In this document: positions 1 through 10,066 of the stretch, one piece after another | Layout: each line of letters begins with the position of its first letter | Position numbering within the stretch: the stretch's first letter is position 1 | DNA from: Trametopsis cervina | Taxonomy: Eukaryota > Basidiomycota > Agaricomycetes > Polyporales > Irpicaceae | Reading direction: 5' to 3' | Assembly (NCBI GenBank): GCA_022385755.1 | Contig: MU278360.1 | Span: forward strand, 465,692-529,691 | DNA length: 64,000 nucleotides | Translations under genes and position numbers: made by a program | The notes under the pieces: model-generated | What the model was told of the DNA's origin: nothing | Database searches by the model: none | What the model saw: the letters and a program-made list of their open reading frames with translations, nothing else

Positions 1-641
1 GGACGATTGGTACGGAGAATATTTCCTACAGGAAGGGACCACTGTCATTCCTGTGAGTAGCACTCACTTACGGTGTTTGTGACACGACTTAGTGTCCATC
101 CCTTAGAATGTCTGGTAGGGCTTTCTTGTCGATCCGTACTCGCTCTGCTAATACTGTGACCGATCAGGGCGATGCTACACAACCCGGAGGACTACCCAGA
201 CCCAGAGAAGTTCGACCCCGAACGATTCCTGACAAATGGTGGCATCAACGACGACGTACGCCCATTAATGATATTTGGGTTTGGGCGCCGGTATGTGTGC
301 CGAATTTATCACTGCAATGGAAGTAAGGGTACTTACCATATCACGCTGTTTACAGCAGTTGCCCCGGACGCCATTTTGCATTGGACACCGTCTTCCTGAC
401 AGTCGCATCCGTTTTACATGCATTCAATATCGAGCCTTGCTTAGACGACAACGGAGAAGCCATGAATACTATGCCACAGGCGACCACAGGACTTATCTCG
501 TAAGTGGTCATTTATGATTGTGTGTGTCTTGCGGCTTGGCTTATCGCCAACGCGCCTCTTGGTAGATATCCTGATCGCTTGAATTGCATGCTGAAGCCTC
601 GCTCAGATCGAGCAGCGAGCCTGGTGCGAGCAACACAATGA
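1..641 (+). CDS. Cytochrome P450, C-terminal part (partial at window edge)
   Basis: Heme-thiolate monooxygenase; only the last ~133 residues lie in the window. Five exon pieces join in frame: 1-52, 107-114, 168-290, 356-499 and 566-641. The first pieces give the segment before the heme loop (TTVIPNVWAMLHNPEDYPDP, then EKFDPERF). Joining 290 to 356 restores the heme-binding loop FGFGRRSCPGRHFA, whose Cys is the axial iron ligand. The last exon adds the usual tail (ISYPDRLNCMLKPRS) and a TGA stop. Without splicing the heme loop looks frameshifted, so this is not a pseudogene on the visible evidence. The second exon is only 8 bases long. It resembles the fungal P450 group often annotated as O-methylsterigmatocystin-oxidoreductase-like; the substrate cannot be told. 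Confidence 0.88.
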
Positions 642-974
642 GGATTGTATCGGTAACTTGTATAATATTCTGTAGGGCCCAATACACGTAACTATACTCT
701 GTGACTGTGCAGCATTTATCGCTTTGAGGTACATCTTTTCATATCTCTAGGTAGCGCGCATCTTGTGCTGTCTTAGTTGGAGTGCAGATTGTATGCATCC
801 TTTCCTAAGTTCCTGCTGCCCTACAGTATCCATTCGTATGAATAGGCGCGCGATATACGCGAGCGTGATGACCGGAAAGCTGATGTCGTCATACGGCACG
901 GTTCAGCATCGGTCGCTGTGCTCCCCAGCTAATACTCGATCTCGCCTCTCGTCCAACCCCCAGCACATACCAGC
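642..974. other. Intergenic: P450 3' flank and FUN14-gene promoter
   Basis: No supported gene. It holds the 3' flank of the P450 gene and the upstream region of the FUN14-domain gene. The open frames here are short and have no protein-like content. Confidence 0.6.
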
Positions 975-1783
975 ATGAGCATACGCGTTTGCTCCTCAGC
1001 TCTTCCGCTTTCCTACGCGTCAGCGTCGCTACGACTGAATTTCCGACACCTCGCGAGGCAGAATGGGTTCCCTATAACACCTGGTAGCCTCAGTGCGAGG
1101 GCAAACGTTTGGTTGAAACCCACGGGATTGACTAGGAAGATCTCTTCATACTCTTCGGCTGGATGGCAGAACACATCGTATTCCGACAAGAGTGCGTTCT
1201 ACAAGTACGCGGGTGTTGCTGGTATAGGATTGGGAGTTGGAGCATACACTCTTGCGAGGAAGCCAGTTTATTGCGATGGTGCGCTGCCCCTACCTCAAGC
1301 TCATGCAATGATCACTCAACTCGTTGAATGATTTCTTAGCGAGACCGCTCCCTCCTCCCCCAAATGCTCAGCCTCTCCCTCCTCCGCCACAATCGGCCGT
1401 TAGCATGTACGAACTCAGTTTCGGAACGGTTTGCGGTCTCTGCGCTGGAATCTTCGTCAAGAAGGGCGCAAAGATAGTGGCATTCTGTCTCGGAGGAGTC
1501 TTCGTTTTGCTCCAGGTACGCCGGCCATGATGCCACAGAGACATCAGTTTCTCTGACAGCTGATTCTGCACAGTATTTTGGTTCCCTATCGCTTGTCCGC
1601 GTAGATTGGGGAAGGATGGCTAACCGCTTCGAAAACCTGTTCTACACAACGGACGCGAATGGAGTGAAGAGAGCCCCCAACGTCGGCTCGTTCCTCCGCT
1701 GGATCGTCAACTTCCTCACGTCCGATTTCCAACCGCGAGCGTCGTTCATTGCTGGATTTGCGTTGGGTTTACGTATCGGCTGA
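975..1783 (+). CDS. FUN14-domain mitochondrial outer-membrane protein
   Basis: Three exons (975-1278, 1340-1515, 1574-1783) give 229 residues. The N-terminus is rich in Arg, Ser and Ala with few acids, like a mitochondrial targeting region. A hydrophobic glycine-rich segment follows at about residues 78-92 (AGVAGIGLGVGAYTLA), then two proline runs (LPPPP) at about 105-118. From about residue 124 the FUN14 domain begins (YELSFGTVCG, then KKGAKIVAFCLGGVFVLLQ) and continues to the end with a VDWGRM segment and a final small membrane segment. FUN14 proteins (human FUNDC1 family) are small mitochondrial outer-membrane proteins; the animal member is a mitophagy receptor. Mitophagy in this fungus is only inference. 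The last intron lies directly after the LLQ residues of the domain. Confidence 0.85.
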
Positions 1784-1938
1784 GATAAAGGTTTAGAACC
1801 TAGTATATATGAAATGGACACGAGCAGAGAAACCGTGCAGGTTGTAAATACTGATACAAGATAGTTGTAATATTTTGACTGCAATAATGTCAGACATATA
1901 CAATCACGGATAGTAGCAAAGACTTACAGCTAGCGACG

Positions 1939-2721
1939 TTACTGAACTTCTAAAACGACCTTGACCTTCCTAATGGTCGCTGCGTCCTCTTCTCCCCTCA
2001 CATACCCGTCTCTCGCCTCTCCAATAAGCCCAAATAACTCCTCCAGAAGGGGTGGCAGCTGGTCTGTATCGCCGACAGGTTTGCTCAGCTCCGTCTTGCC
2101 CTTCTCATATCCCTGCACGCTTGTCTGAACTAATTGGCCGTCCGGGCCAGGCACAAACAGCCTCTCAATCGGCTGCGACGTGCGCGGCTGGGCGATGCGC
2201 CACGCGTTCATGGACGAGCCCGTCGGCGGCAGGTCCACAGTCTGCTTCGCAAGAGACACCAGGCCTGTGAAGTCTGCGCTCTGTGCAACGAGGACCTGGC
2301 CAGACGCGTCGATGGCAATGTCTGGGGCGAATAGGGCCAGTGTGAAACCCTCGGGATTGGCTGCTGCGTTGCGCAGGACGGCGAATGCGAGCTGAGCTCT
2401 GTCAGGCGTAAAGGAGCTCGGGTCGGGGTGGGGCTGCGCTCGTGCGTGCCATCCTTCGAGAGTTGGTGTCTCGTTGGACATCGAGAGTGTTAGCGACTTC
2501 CAGTACTGTGTGTTGTGCGTAGGCCAGACAACGTAAATGAGGAGGAGAGTGCAAGAGAGGATCGCGAAGGCAAGTCGTCTGTTCGATAGGATCGCCAGGG
2601 TGGTGGAGGTGAAGCAAGGTTGGAATAGTGCTGCGATTATCCGAAATTCTCGGCGCAAAGCAGTACATGCACAGCACAGATGTGCATTCTCTCGAATCGC
2701 GGATGGGGTAAGTGAGATCAA
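1939..2721 (-). CDS. Hypothetical protein with N-terminal membrane anchor
   Basis: One long open frame of 260 codons on the minus strand. I do not recognise a family. The upstream part has one clear transmembrane stretch (AFAILSCTLLLIYVVW), followed by a soluble domain of about 180 residues that reads as real protein (FTPDRAQLAFAVLRNAAA; LPPLLEELFGLIGEARDGYV). The first in-frame ATG is at 2481, after the membrane segment, so either translation starts there (180 residues) or a 5' exon that I could not place supplies the start and keeps the anchor. The layout suggests a single-pass protein. The stop at 1939 and the FUN14 gene stop at 1783 are convergent. Confidence 0.6.
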   Translation of the reverse strand: MISLTPSAIRENAHLCCACTALRREFRIIAALFQPCFTSTTLAILSNRRLAFAILSCTLLLIYVVWPTHNTQYWKSLTLSMSNETPTLEGWHARAQPHPDPSSFTPDRAQLAFAVLRNAAANPEGFTLALFAPDIAIDASGQVLVAQSADFTGLVSLAKQTVDLPPTGSSMNAWRIAQPRTSQPIERLFVPGPDGQLVQTSVQGYEKGKTELSKPVGDTDQLPPLLEELFGLIGEARDGYVRGEEDAATIRKVKVVLEVQ

Positions 2722-4109
2722 GGTTGCATGTGTTGCTGAGAGCCTGATCCGATCTACAGTATCCCGCGAGTCGGACCGACGCGGACCGTGCAGTTTAAGA
2801 CTTCATCGACGTCACTTCCAGTCTAACTACACCCTCCGTTCTCGTTGTCCTTGTCCAAGCAAACGCGAATTTGGTTAAGGAGAGATAAGGTGTATATTAA
2901 CCTACCTAGAATAGATCCACATGCGCCATAGCTATACAGTACATACAAGGGTCCATATATCGTATCACGAGTGTGAGATGATGTACGGACCCTTGGTTAT
3001 GTATTGGATGCACTGCTTTCAGCTCAACGTAATCAAGGCAGTCGTTCTGGTGCGTCAAATCTTGTATAAAATGTGCAAAAGACGTACGTGCTCGTGGGAT
3101 ACTCACCCTCTGCACATTTGGGGGCGTACACCGGATCTCCAGTCGGGATAGTGAACGATCTAAACACATCACATGGTGAGTTGAGCACATGACGCCGTCG
3201 CCTCGTAGGAAAAGGCTGGAGTAAGACTCAATTATGTTCCAACATGAGGCGCATCCTGACGTACTCGTCGACTTGTTGAGATCGCGGTACAGCAGATGAA
3301 TTTGCTGTTCGGGTCGTTTTGTCGGGAGACGTAAAAGGCCTTGAAGTTGGTGCGAGGTGACTGTGCCGGCACGGCTCTTTCCTATCACGTCAGTACGATG
3401 TAGATGCCGACACGTCGAAGAGCATCTTGGCACACAGAACATACTGCATGAGGGGAAACAAGAGATGTTCAGGCAACAGTCATACCCGCGGCAACTCACG
3501 GCAGCCACTCACAACATATACACGATTCAGCCGAGCTCGGCACCTTGGGTTATAGACACTGCCAAGGAGAAGATAAGAATGACCCAGAATGCTGATAGAC
3601 CGGTGCAAGCAGTGCAGCCTTTGGCTTGTCTGAGGATGGATGAGGCGTTTTGTTTGTAAGGCTGTTCAGGAAGATGCATTGCGCAGAAGCTGCGGTCACA
3701 TACACTGTGGGTGCAGGATTTAATAACGGATGCTGCTGCAAATTGTGCACTGTACGACTGTCTCTTGTGTGTAATAATGGCCATACGTTTGGATGAACTG
3801 CTACGGTCATGGATGTTTTAAATGAGTCAACAATGAGTAAGTCTGGACAATGAAGCTCACGACATGACGTCGCAATGGCGGGAGGCGGGTCACTCCACTG
3901 TCACGTAGCGTGACATGAACTCGAACCACTTGAGCCGAGCCCTTCTGCTGACGTCAGACCCTTAGAGCTGCCGTACCGAGCCGCTGGGTTCTGCTCCCCT
4001 CAGCCGTATAAAGTGCAACAGACGTACTCGCCATCCATCTCACTTACCCTTCCACCTACCACCACCCACACACCCCAAACCTTTCACATACTCCAACCTT
4101 TCCATCACA
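2722..4109. other. Long stretch without a confident gene; PMP3 promoter at its right end
   Basis: Nearly 1.4 kb. From about 3840 rightwards it is the PMP3 promoter. Left of that, minus-strand fragments have some protein character: a membrane-like peptide near 3540-3610 (LSAFWVILIFSLAVSI, preceded by a CTAC pair) and a separate frame near 3250-3350 containing NFKAFYVSRQNDPNSKFICC. They might be exons of one small minus-strand gene, but I found no convincing start or splice set. Confidence 0.35.
4007..4012 (+). promoter_or_regulatory. TATA box of PMP3
   Basis: TATAAA lies about 100 bases upstream of the PMP3 ATG, followed by a CT-rich leader with runs of CCACC and CACCC up to the ATG, a pattern typical of strongly expressed fungal genes. 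A CCCCT (the yeast STRE core) sits at 3996-4000; its meaning in this fungus is inference. Confidence 0.55.
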
Positions 4110-4529
4110 ATGGCTTTCACTGGCTCTGACATTTGCAAGGTGCGTTCTTCCAGCCCTTGACGACGAAAGACTAAACTCTAATAACTGCTTTTTCTTCAGA
4201 TTCTGTACGTAGACGACCCAGCGTTTGGCTTGTCAGAACGCGTTCTAATCTCCCAATTGCGATTCTAGCTTTGCCATCCTTCTCCCGCCAGTTGGTGTCT
4301 TCCTCGAACGTGGATGCAACGCAGACTTCCTCATCAACATTTTGCTCGTAAGTGTCGCCTCTTCCAAAGAGTGACGGACGGTAGCTAACCAGTCTTCTTT
4401 GTTCTAGACGATCTTGGGTTACATGTAAGCTCTCAGTGTTCTTACCCTGAACATTTTAGACAGGAACTGACTGGTTCAAAACATAGTCCCGGAATCATCC
4501 ACGCGTTGTACATCATCTTGAAGTACTAA
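4110..4529 (+). CDS. PMP3: PMP3-family plasma-membrane proteolipid
   Basis: Very small hydrophobic protein that modulates membrane potential and salt tolerance (PMP3/UPF0057 family). The 57-residue protein (58 codons) is spread over five exons: 4110-4139, 4200-4204, 4269-4347, 4408-4424 and 4487-4529. Exon 2 has only 5 bases and exon 4 only 17. The spliced product has the family signature: a first membrane segment ending in LLPPVGVFLERGC, then DFLINILLTILGYIPGIIHA and a short charged tail ending KY. The two helices form a hairpin in the plasma membrane. Length matches the family. A TATA box and pyrimidine-rich leader point to strong or stress-inducible expression (inference). Confidence 0.93.
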
Positions 4530-4902
4530 TCGGCTCGCGATGACATGGATCGCGCCGTGTAGCTTTGATCATTTACGACGTTACGAACCTTCTCACTGTA
4601 TCCCCGCTGTCCAACTTGCCACTCTACTACCATATTCTTCCTCTGTATCGTCCAGCAGGATGTAATTGATACCCTTCGGCTGATCATGGCATATTGGCGG
4701 TGAACTTGATTATCACGTTGAAGAGTCAATCTGCTAGACGTATCGTGGTTTGTGCCTTGCCCTGAAAGCCAATGTAGCTCCACAACGCCTACGAACTCCA
4801 CTGCTGAGTTGCCTTGCCGTGTGCCGCGGAACACGTCCGGCATTCACGAGCACTACACATAATGAAATATTACACTTGTACAACATTTGTTCTACTATTC
4901 CT
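4530..4902. other. Convergent 3' flanks of PMP3 and eIF2B epsilon
   Basis: No gene seen. The stop codons of the plus-strand PMP3 gene and the minus-strand eIF2B epsilon gene face each other across 373 bases, which should carry both 3' untranslated regions and polyadenylation signals. Confidence 0.6.
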
Positions 4903-7901
4903 CTATTCGTCATCATCCTCTTCTTCGCTACTATCCTCGTCTTCGCTACTCTCCTGTGCATTGAACTGTTCAATCATCTTCCCACCAACTGTCCAGCAGT
5001 GCTTCACCCCGTCAAGGAGTGCACCCGGCTTCAACCCCTCCCCTTTCGCAGCAGGCTTCGCATGCCATGCACGGATGTCATCTTCTTCCACGATATCATC
5101 TTGATACAGCGTCGCCAGTATCTGACCGAACAGAGGCTGTCGCGTTGAGCGCGCACAGTGATACTGCAAAAACAGCCGCACGTTTAGCACAGCGCCTAAC
5201 AATCATAGCACCCAAAGGTGCGCCGAACACGCAAGCGGATGCGCATACCTGTAGTACTTCAACAGTCTCAACCGGATCGACGCCTCCAATCCTATCAATC
5301 AGCGGTCCCCACCGCTTGACCACACCCACGATCTCCTTCCGCTGCGCGGCCGCGTCGCCCTGCACGATCTCGATCTTCTCCACGATCGCAGCGACCACCG
5401 CCTCGCGGACGCGCTTGAGGTCGACGTTGCTCGCCATCCGCAGCGTCTTGAGCTCGACGGCGGCGTTGTCGATCGAGTGCCCCTCCGCGAACGCGCGCTC
5501 GAGCGACTGCGCGACCTCCTGTCGGAACTCGGACTCGGCGGCTGCGTCGGACAGGCTGTGGACCGCTGCGGAAGAGGGGACGCCCGAGGAGAAGGATGAG
5601 CGCGAGGACGAGCGGGAGAGGGCGGGGAAAGAGGAGGTGTCGGTCTCCGAATCGGATTCGTCGTCGGATGAGTTTGAGCCGTCATCGTCGTCTGAGAGCT
5701 CGAGGTCGGAACCGGTGTCACCTGTCAGGACGGTTTGTTAGCATCGGTATGCATGAGTATTGAAGTGGGCGAGAAAACGTAGGCCGGAAAGGGGGGATTT
5801 GAAACGGAAACGTTATTACCTAGCCGCATAAGTCGTTGATTATTGAATCGCTCGACCTCGTCAGCGTCTTCGTCGTCTGCCGGTGGACCCTTCGGCCAGA
5901 CGATAGCGTTCGAGCCCTCGCCTAATATCGCGGGCGCGTTCTCCTGATCTAGAGGACAAAATGAGTGGCGTCAGTCGTAAGTCCAATCAGGCATGCAATA
6001 AAGCATAGAGTGGATAGTAGTTATCTGATTTACGTTGTTCAATTTGCTCCCATTCGTCCTCGCTATCGTCGTCCTCATCCGCTTCCACTTCGCGGGCGAT
6101 ATCCACCTTGCGTCTCGACACGCGCTCGAAAGGGCCCAACCGTGCGTTACTTCCCAAGACGACCCTGTCGCCAACCAGGCTCCCCCGTTCTACCCTGCTT
6201 CCCTCGCCTACCTGCACGCCGCTCCCCACGATGCTCTGATTGATAATCGAGTCTGCGCCTATCGTTGTATCATCGAAGATGTAAGCGTTGGACAATGTAA
6301 CATTCGAGCCAATTGTGCAGCGTTGGCCGATGACGCTCGAGGTGATTGTGGCACCAGGGGCAACGGTCGTGTGGGATCCGATCAGGGTATTGGAGTTGAT
6401 TTTACATGTTCTAGACGAAACATATAGATTGTTGGAATAAGAGTATGAATAACAATACCTAGCGATCGTCGGAAATAAGAATGCGTACCGAGAGAGCGTG
6501 ACTGTGTTATCTTTGGCAATGTACTTGTTCCCCCTCAGGTGCTCGTACAAGTGACCACCTGGGTGGTTGTCATCTGGTACAAGAGGGAACGTCCAGCGCG
6601 ACAATATGTCCTTGCTGCATATAATAAATGATTAATGCCAGGCTCACGGGGTGGAGTACATTACAGAGAACGCTTACCTGACGGCGTCATAGCTGCGCGT
6701 GTCTGCTACCCGCGCTGCGTATCCTTCTTTGGCAACGTAACAATAAATGTTTTTCATAAGCAAATCTGATGTGAGCACACCGCTCACGAAATCTCTGCGG
6801 ATGTCACCATAGTCGAAATTGTCTTGGAAAAGCGACGGGACCTGAACGCCTCGGAGATTATCAGCGGCTCGAGCGTTACGCGGAAGAATAGACAGTGTCT
6901 ACTATCAGCCGCGAGCGACAAGACGAGGCGCACCTCAACAGAGCAGACATCAATCATGCAGTCGATGAGATCATTGCGTATCTCGACCTCTGGATGATCA
7001 ACGAGGATTTCGCGCGGGACGCGCACGTGTTTTGTGGGCGGGACGCCGAGGACAGGCTCGTAATGGAGACACTCAGATGTCTGCGCGTCGAGGACAAACA
7101 CACTGGAGTCTCCTTTCGATCTAGAAATCCGAAAAATGCAAACAGCGCAGGGAGAATACACGTGAGCGGCGGTACCCCGAGGGGGAAAGACGCGTGTCGG
7201 TCGCACGCGGGAGTGTAGGCGCACCTTGTTCGATGGGAGGCGCCACTCTCCTTCACCACCATAGTCATGATAGCGTCTTTGTTGGTCTTTCTGCGTTCCT
7301 TGTGTATCCGCACGACCTCATCTAGGCGTATGTTGCTGACCAAGTCTCCCATGACGAGAATGAAGTCCGAGGTGATGATGCTATGCGTGTAGATGTCCCT
7401 CATGGCATCGCCGGGGGTGAATGTCTGCTTCGAGGTAATAATTGGTACAATCTTGATCCCAGACGCGGGTTTGGACCATTTGGAGTCTCTAGAGAAGGAA
7501 AACAGAATGGAGAGAAGGAAGCGCCAATACATGTCGTAAGCATAGATTTCGGTGCATGACATGAACCAACAGGGGGACTTAACTGGATGGCCGCCTTGAC
7601 CTGGTCGGCGAAGGAGCGGCAAATGACGAAGATTTCTTGCACGCCCGCCAGTGCTAAACTTTCAAACGTCCAGTCGAGTAACGTTGCGTTACAGACGGGC
7701 AACAGGCACTGGACGATCCGGGACTGCCTCAGTACCGCGATCAAATGTCCGGTGGACAGGATTTTGCGCACTGACCCTCGGCTTTTCAATCGTGAGCGGC
7801 CTGAATCGCTTGTTGAAGCTGTCGGCGAGAATGACGGCCTGAAGGACGTCCTCATCCCCCGCCAGGTCCTTTTCCTTGCCCGCTGATGACTTTGGAGGCA
7901 T
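4903..7901 (-). CDS. GCD6: Translation initiation factor eIF2B, epsilon subunit
   Basis: Catalytic subunit of the nucleotide exchange factor that recharges eIF2 with GTP. Ten exons join in frame: 7901-7776, 7708-7584, 7488-7225, 7120-6934, 6841-6678, 6614-6489, 6410-6034, 5948-5820, 5721-5249 and 5163-4903, giving 743 residues. The N-terminal nucleotidyltransferase-like domain is clear (LQAVILADSFNKRFRPLT, then CLLPVCNATLLDWTFESLAL). A left-handed beta-helix of hexapeptide repeats follows (SNTLIGSHTTVAPGATI; GSNVTLSNAYIFDDTTIG). After an acidic Ser-rich linker, the C-terminal W2 catalytic domain begins around VDLKRVREAVVAAIVEKIE and ends in an acidic Glu/Asp tail, as in known epsilon subunits. 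It is the target of stress-induced eIF2 phosphorylation, which governs general amino-acid control. A TGACTC and a TCACGTGA lie 80-105 bases upstream of the ATG. Confidence 0.96.
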
Positions 7902-7980
7902 GTTTGAATTGCACGGTACCTGTGAAGTGGTAAAAGACCAAGTTGAGAGATCTATCAAGTGAAGCGCCCTGTGATCGCTC

Positions 7981-8005
7981 TGACTCCCAGATCGCGCTCA
8001 CGTGA
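7981..8005. promoter_or_regulatory. TGACTC plus TCACGTGA in divergent promoter
   Basis: TGACTC at 7981-7986 matches the core of Gcn4/Cpc1 response elements. TCACGTGA at 7998-8005 is a palindromic bHLH-type E-box. They sit between the divergent starts of eIF2B epsilon (ATG at 7901, minus) and the orphan gene (ATG at 8038, plus), so both could serve either gene. Function is inferred from sequence only. Confidence 0.45.
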
Positions 8006-8037
8006 TGAGATGGGATCGTGCCTATCCTCTTTAGGAA

Positions 8038-8683
8038 ATGTCCCGCTTCTTGGTTGAGGAGACGGCGCTTGCTGTTTTTAGAGCGGCGGTTCACTCGAAG
8101 CTGCCCAGCAAGCTTCCATCTTCACGGAAATATGCAAGACACTCTAACCACCAATATCGCGTCAATCTGGTGCGGGACGCCACCACCAACACGGCCATAC
8201 CCTTCACGCTACCCGCGCCAGGAAGTAGCACTCCGCGCGCATAGCAGGTTACCGCCGCGAGTGCTTCTGATCAGCAGAGCTTCGCGACATGGACAGGGTC
8301 TAACGAAAGAGAACTAGCGCAGCAGGCCCAAGCTATGATCGAGGGGCTGTTTTGCACAGGCGCGAGGGGACGCGCCTGGGATCCAATTGTGCGTTCCTGT
8401 GAGTACACTCGGCGCCTGCTGTCATGGTCTTGTCTCGTTCTGTCTCACTCCTGCACCCGTAGACGCTCTGAAGCCGCCATCTTGTGCGTTTGTTTTCAAT
8501 TGCCGACTGGCTGATAGCATGGAGGAACGACGGAACAGGAAGCTGCACGCGTCCAACGTTGTTCAAACGCTCGCAGGCGTCAGAAGATTGCTTCGTCGCC
8601 AGGGCCGTGGGCTGAGCGCCCTGGAATTGGCCTTCACGGGAGTCGTTGCCGCCCAGGCAGCAATGCCCGAATACGCCTCCTAG
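8038..8683 (+). CDS. Hypothetical small protein, three exons
   Basis: I do not recognise this gene. Exons 8038-8169, 8248-8398 and 8463-8683 join in frame to 167 residues (start MSRFLVEETALAVFRAAVHS, end GVVAAQAAMPEYAS, stop TAG). The middle exon reads as sensible protein (SNERELAQQAQAMIEGLF). The last exon has a basic stretch (MEERRNRKL) and an Arg-rich helix (LLRRQGRGLSALELAFTGVV). The basic, acid-poor N-terminus could be a mitochondrial targeting peptide, but this is weak. The donor at 8170 (GTGCGG) was preferred to GTCAAT at 8161; both keep the frame. The ATG is only 33 bases from a TCACGTGA box shared with eIF2B epsilon. Confidence 0.45.
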
Positions 8684-8863
8684 CGCCATCGAGGTCCTTT
8701 TCACCGCCTGGTGATCAATGAACAACAACATGTAGACGCTGTGCTCTGGTTTCTGTTCGGCGCTCCATGGCTGCCAGCTAATCTATATATCTCCCTGCGT
8801 TTTCTAGGAAGCCCTTCCGAATGCTCTCCTCAAATTTCACACTGTCGACCAACCCTGAGAATC

Positions 8864-10066
8864 ATGAACTCGCCACCCCTCGACTGCTGCAAGATCGAAC
8901 GCCATCCTACTGTCTACTTTCCAGACGGCGACATCGTGCTTTGTGCAAACCTCAAAGCCTCGGACGGATTGCGGGTGTTCCGGGTGGACAGAGTGTACCT
9001 CACCCGTAACTCACCCGTCTTTCGAGACATGCTCTCCCTGTCGTCACCACCCGCTCATGGGCACCACCCCGAAGTGTACGATGGCGTCTCCGTCGTTCGC
9101 CTCCCAGATGACGCCGACGACCTTGGGAATCTCCTCGGGCTGCTCTACAACACGATGTAGGTCGCGTTTCGCTCCATTGCTTCCGAGCCACAGGCTTATA
9201 ACGATCCTTCACCGGATTTGCAATATAGGACCGCCGCGCTGCAGAGACTTGATCCCAACAACGCCCTTCGGGTCATTGGGTTACTCCGACTCACAGCAAA
9301 GTATCAGATGGAATCCATACACACCGCACTACTCCGTTGTATCCAGTCCGACTGGCCGAGCACCCTGCACGATTGGGACAGGCTGCAGATAGAAGTGGAG
9401 CACGCCCGCGAGCGATTACAACACTCCAATTGCATGATCACGGATGATGATGAGAGCGCCCAAACCTACCTTGATGACACCTTTCCCGAACCTGCGTCCG
9501 CCATCCTCCTAGCGACAACCTTTTCCTGCCCATCGATTCTCCCGGCGGCGTTCTACCAACTGGCGGTGACGGAAGCTTCAGCGGATTGGGACGAGTATCG
9601 GTCTTCCGAAGCCGAGCCGGATACGGAGTTCGAGCATCAGACTGTACTCTCCCGTGGTGGTCGGACAGCCCGCTGGACGCTGCTGGATCAGACGAACTTG
9701 TTACGTTACATCCGTGGTCGCGCCCGCCTGGACGAATGGCTGCCGGACATCGAAGACTGCATCACATCACCTTTGGGGGCAGCAGAGTGCATGATTCCGC
9801 AGAGCTGTGGATGGGCGCGGACGGAGAGCCACCGAGATTTCCTGCTGGAAGGCCCGGGGCGCGTGCGCCCCTTCGACCCGCTGGGAGCGCTCAAGTACCT
9901 TCTTGACATGCTTCCTCATATAAGCTTCTGTCCGGTGTGCTCTTCCCATATTCGTGGGGAGCTCTTGCGTGTCCGACAGGAAATATGGGATGAGCTCCCG
10001 TCCATCTTCGGCTTCCAGAGCATTGCCATACGCCCTTCTCGAGCGGGGTCCGTCTCGTCTCTGTGA
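8864..10066 (+). CDS. BTB/POZ domain protein
   Basis: Two exons (8864-9156 and 9229-10066) give 376 residues. Residues ~15-100 form a BTB/POZ fold of the type expanded in mushrooms: FPDGDIVLCA, then FRVDRVYLTRNSPVFRDMLS, then VVRLPDDADDLGNLLGLLYN. After the splice the domain continues (LDPNNALRVIGLLRLTAKYQ). The rest is a family-typical helical region without a known domain, with a Cys pair near the end (FCPVCSSHI). These proteins act as protein-interaction adaptors, some in Cullin-3 ubiquitin ligases; the partner here is unknown. They form large multigene families in Agaricomycetes. The neighbouring orphan and Sfi1 genes run in the same direction. Confidence 0.82.

Noticed and set aside
275..355. 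Apparent frameshift in the P450 heme loop (pseudogene)
   Set aside because: Treating 291-355 as a 65-base GT-AG intron restores FGFGRRSCPGRHFA in frame, so the gene looks intact.
2906..3508. 200-codon minus-strand open frame
   Set aside because: Composition is unlike protein (many Cys, His and Ser in no pattern) and no domain is visible; its left part is probably chance.
4890..4960. TCATCATCCTCTTC-type simple repeat
   Set aside because: It encodes the acidic Glu/Asp/Ser tail of eIF2B epsilon on the other strand; not an independent repeat element.
5299..5721. Arg/Ser/Pro-rich frame on the minus strand
   Set aside because: It is a shadow of the acidic, Ser-rich linker exon of eIF2B epsilon in another frame.
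5019..5741. 240-codon plus-strand open frame
   Set aside because: It is the antisense of eIF2B epsilon exons and reads as low-complexity Ser/Thr/Ala.
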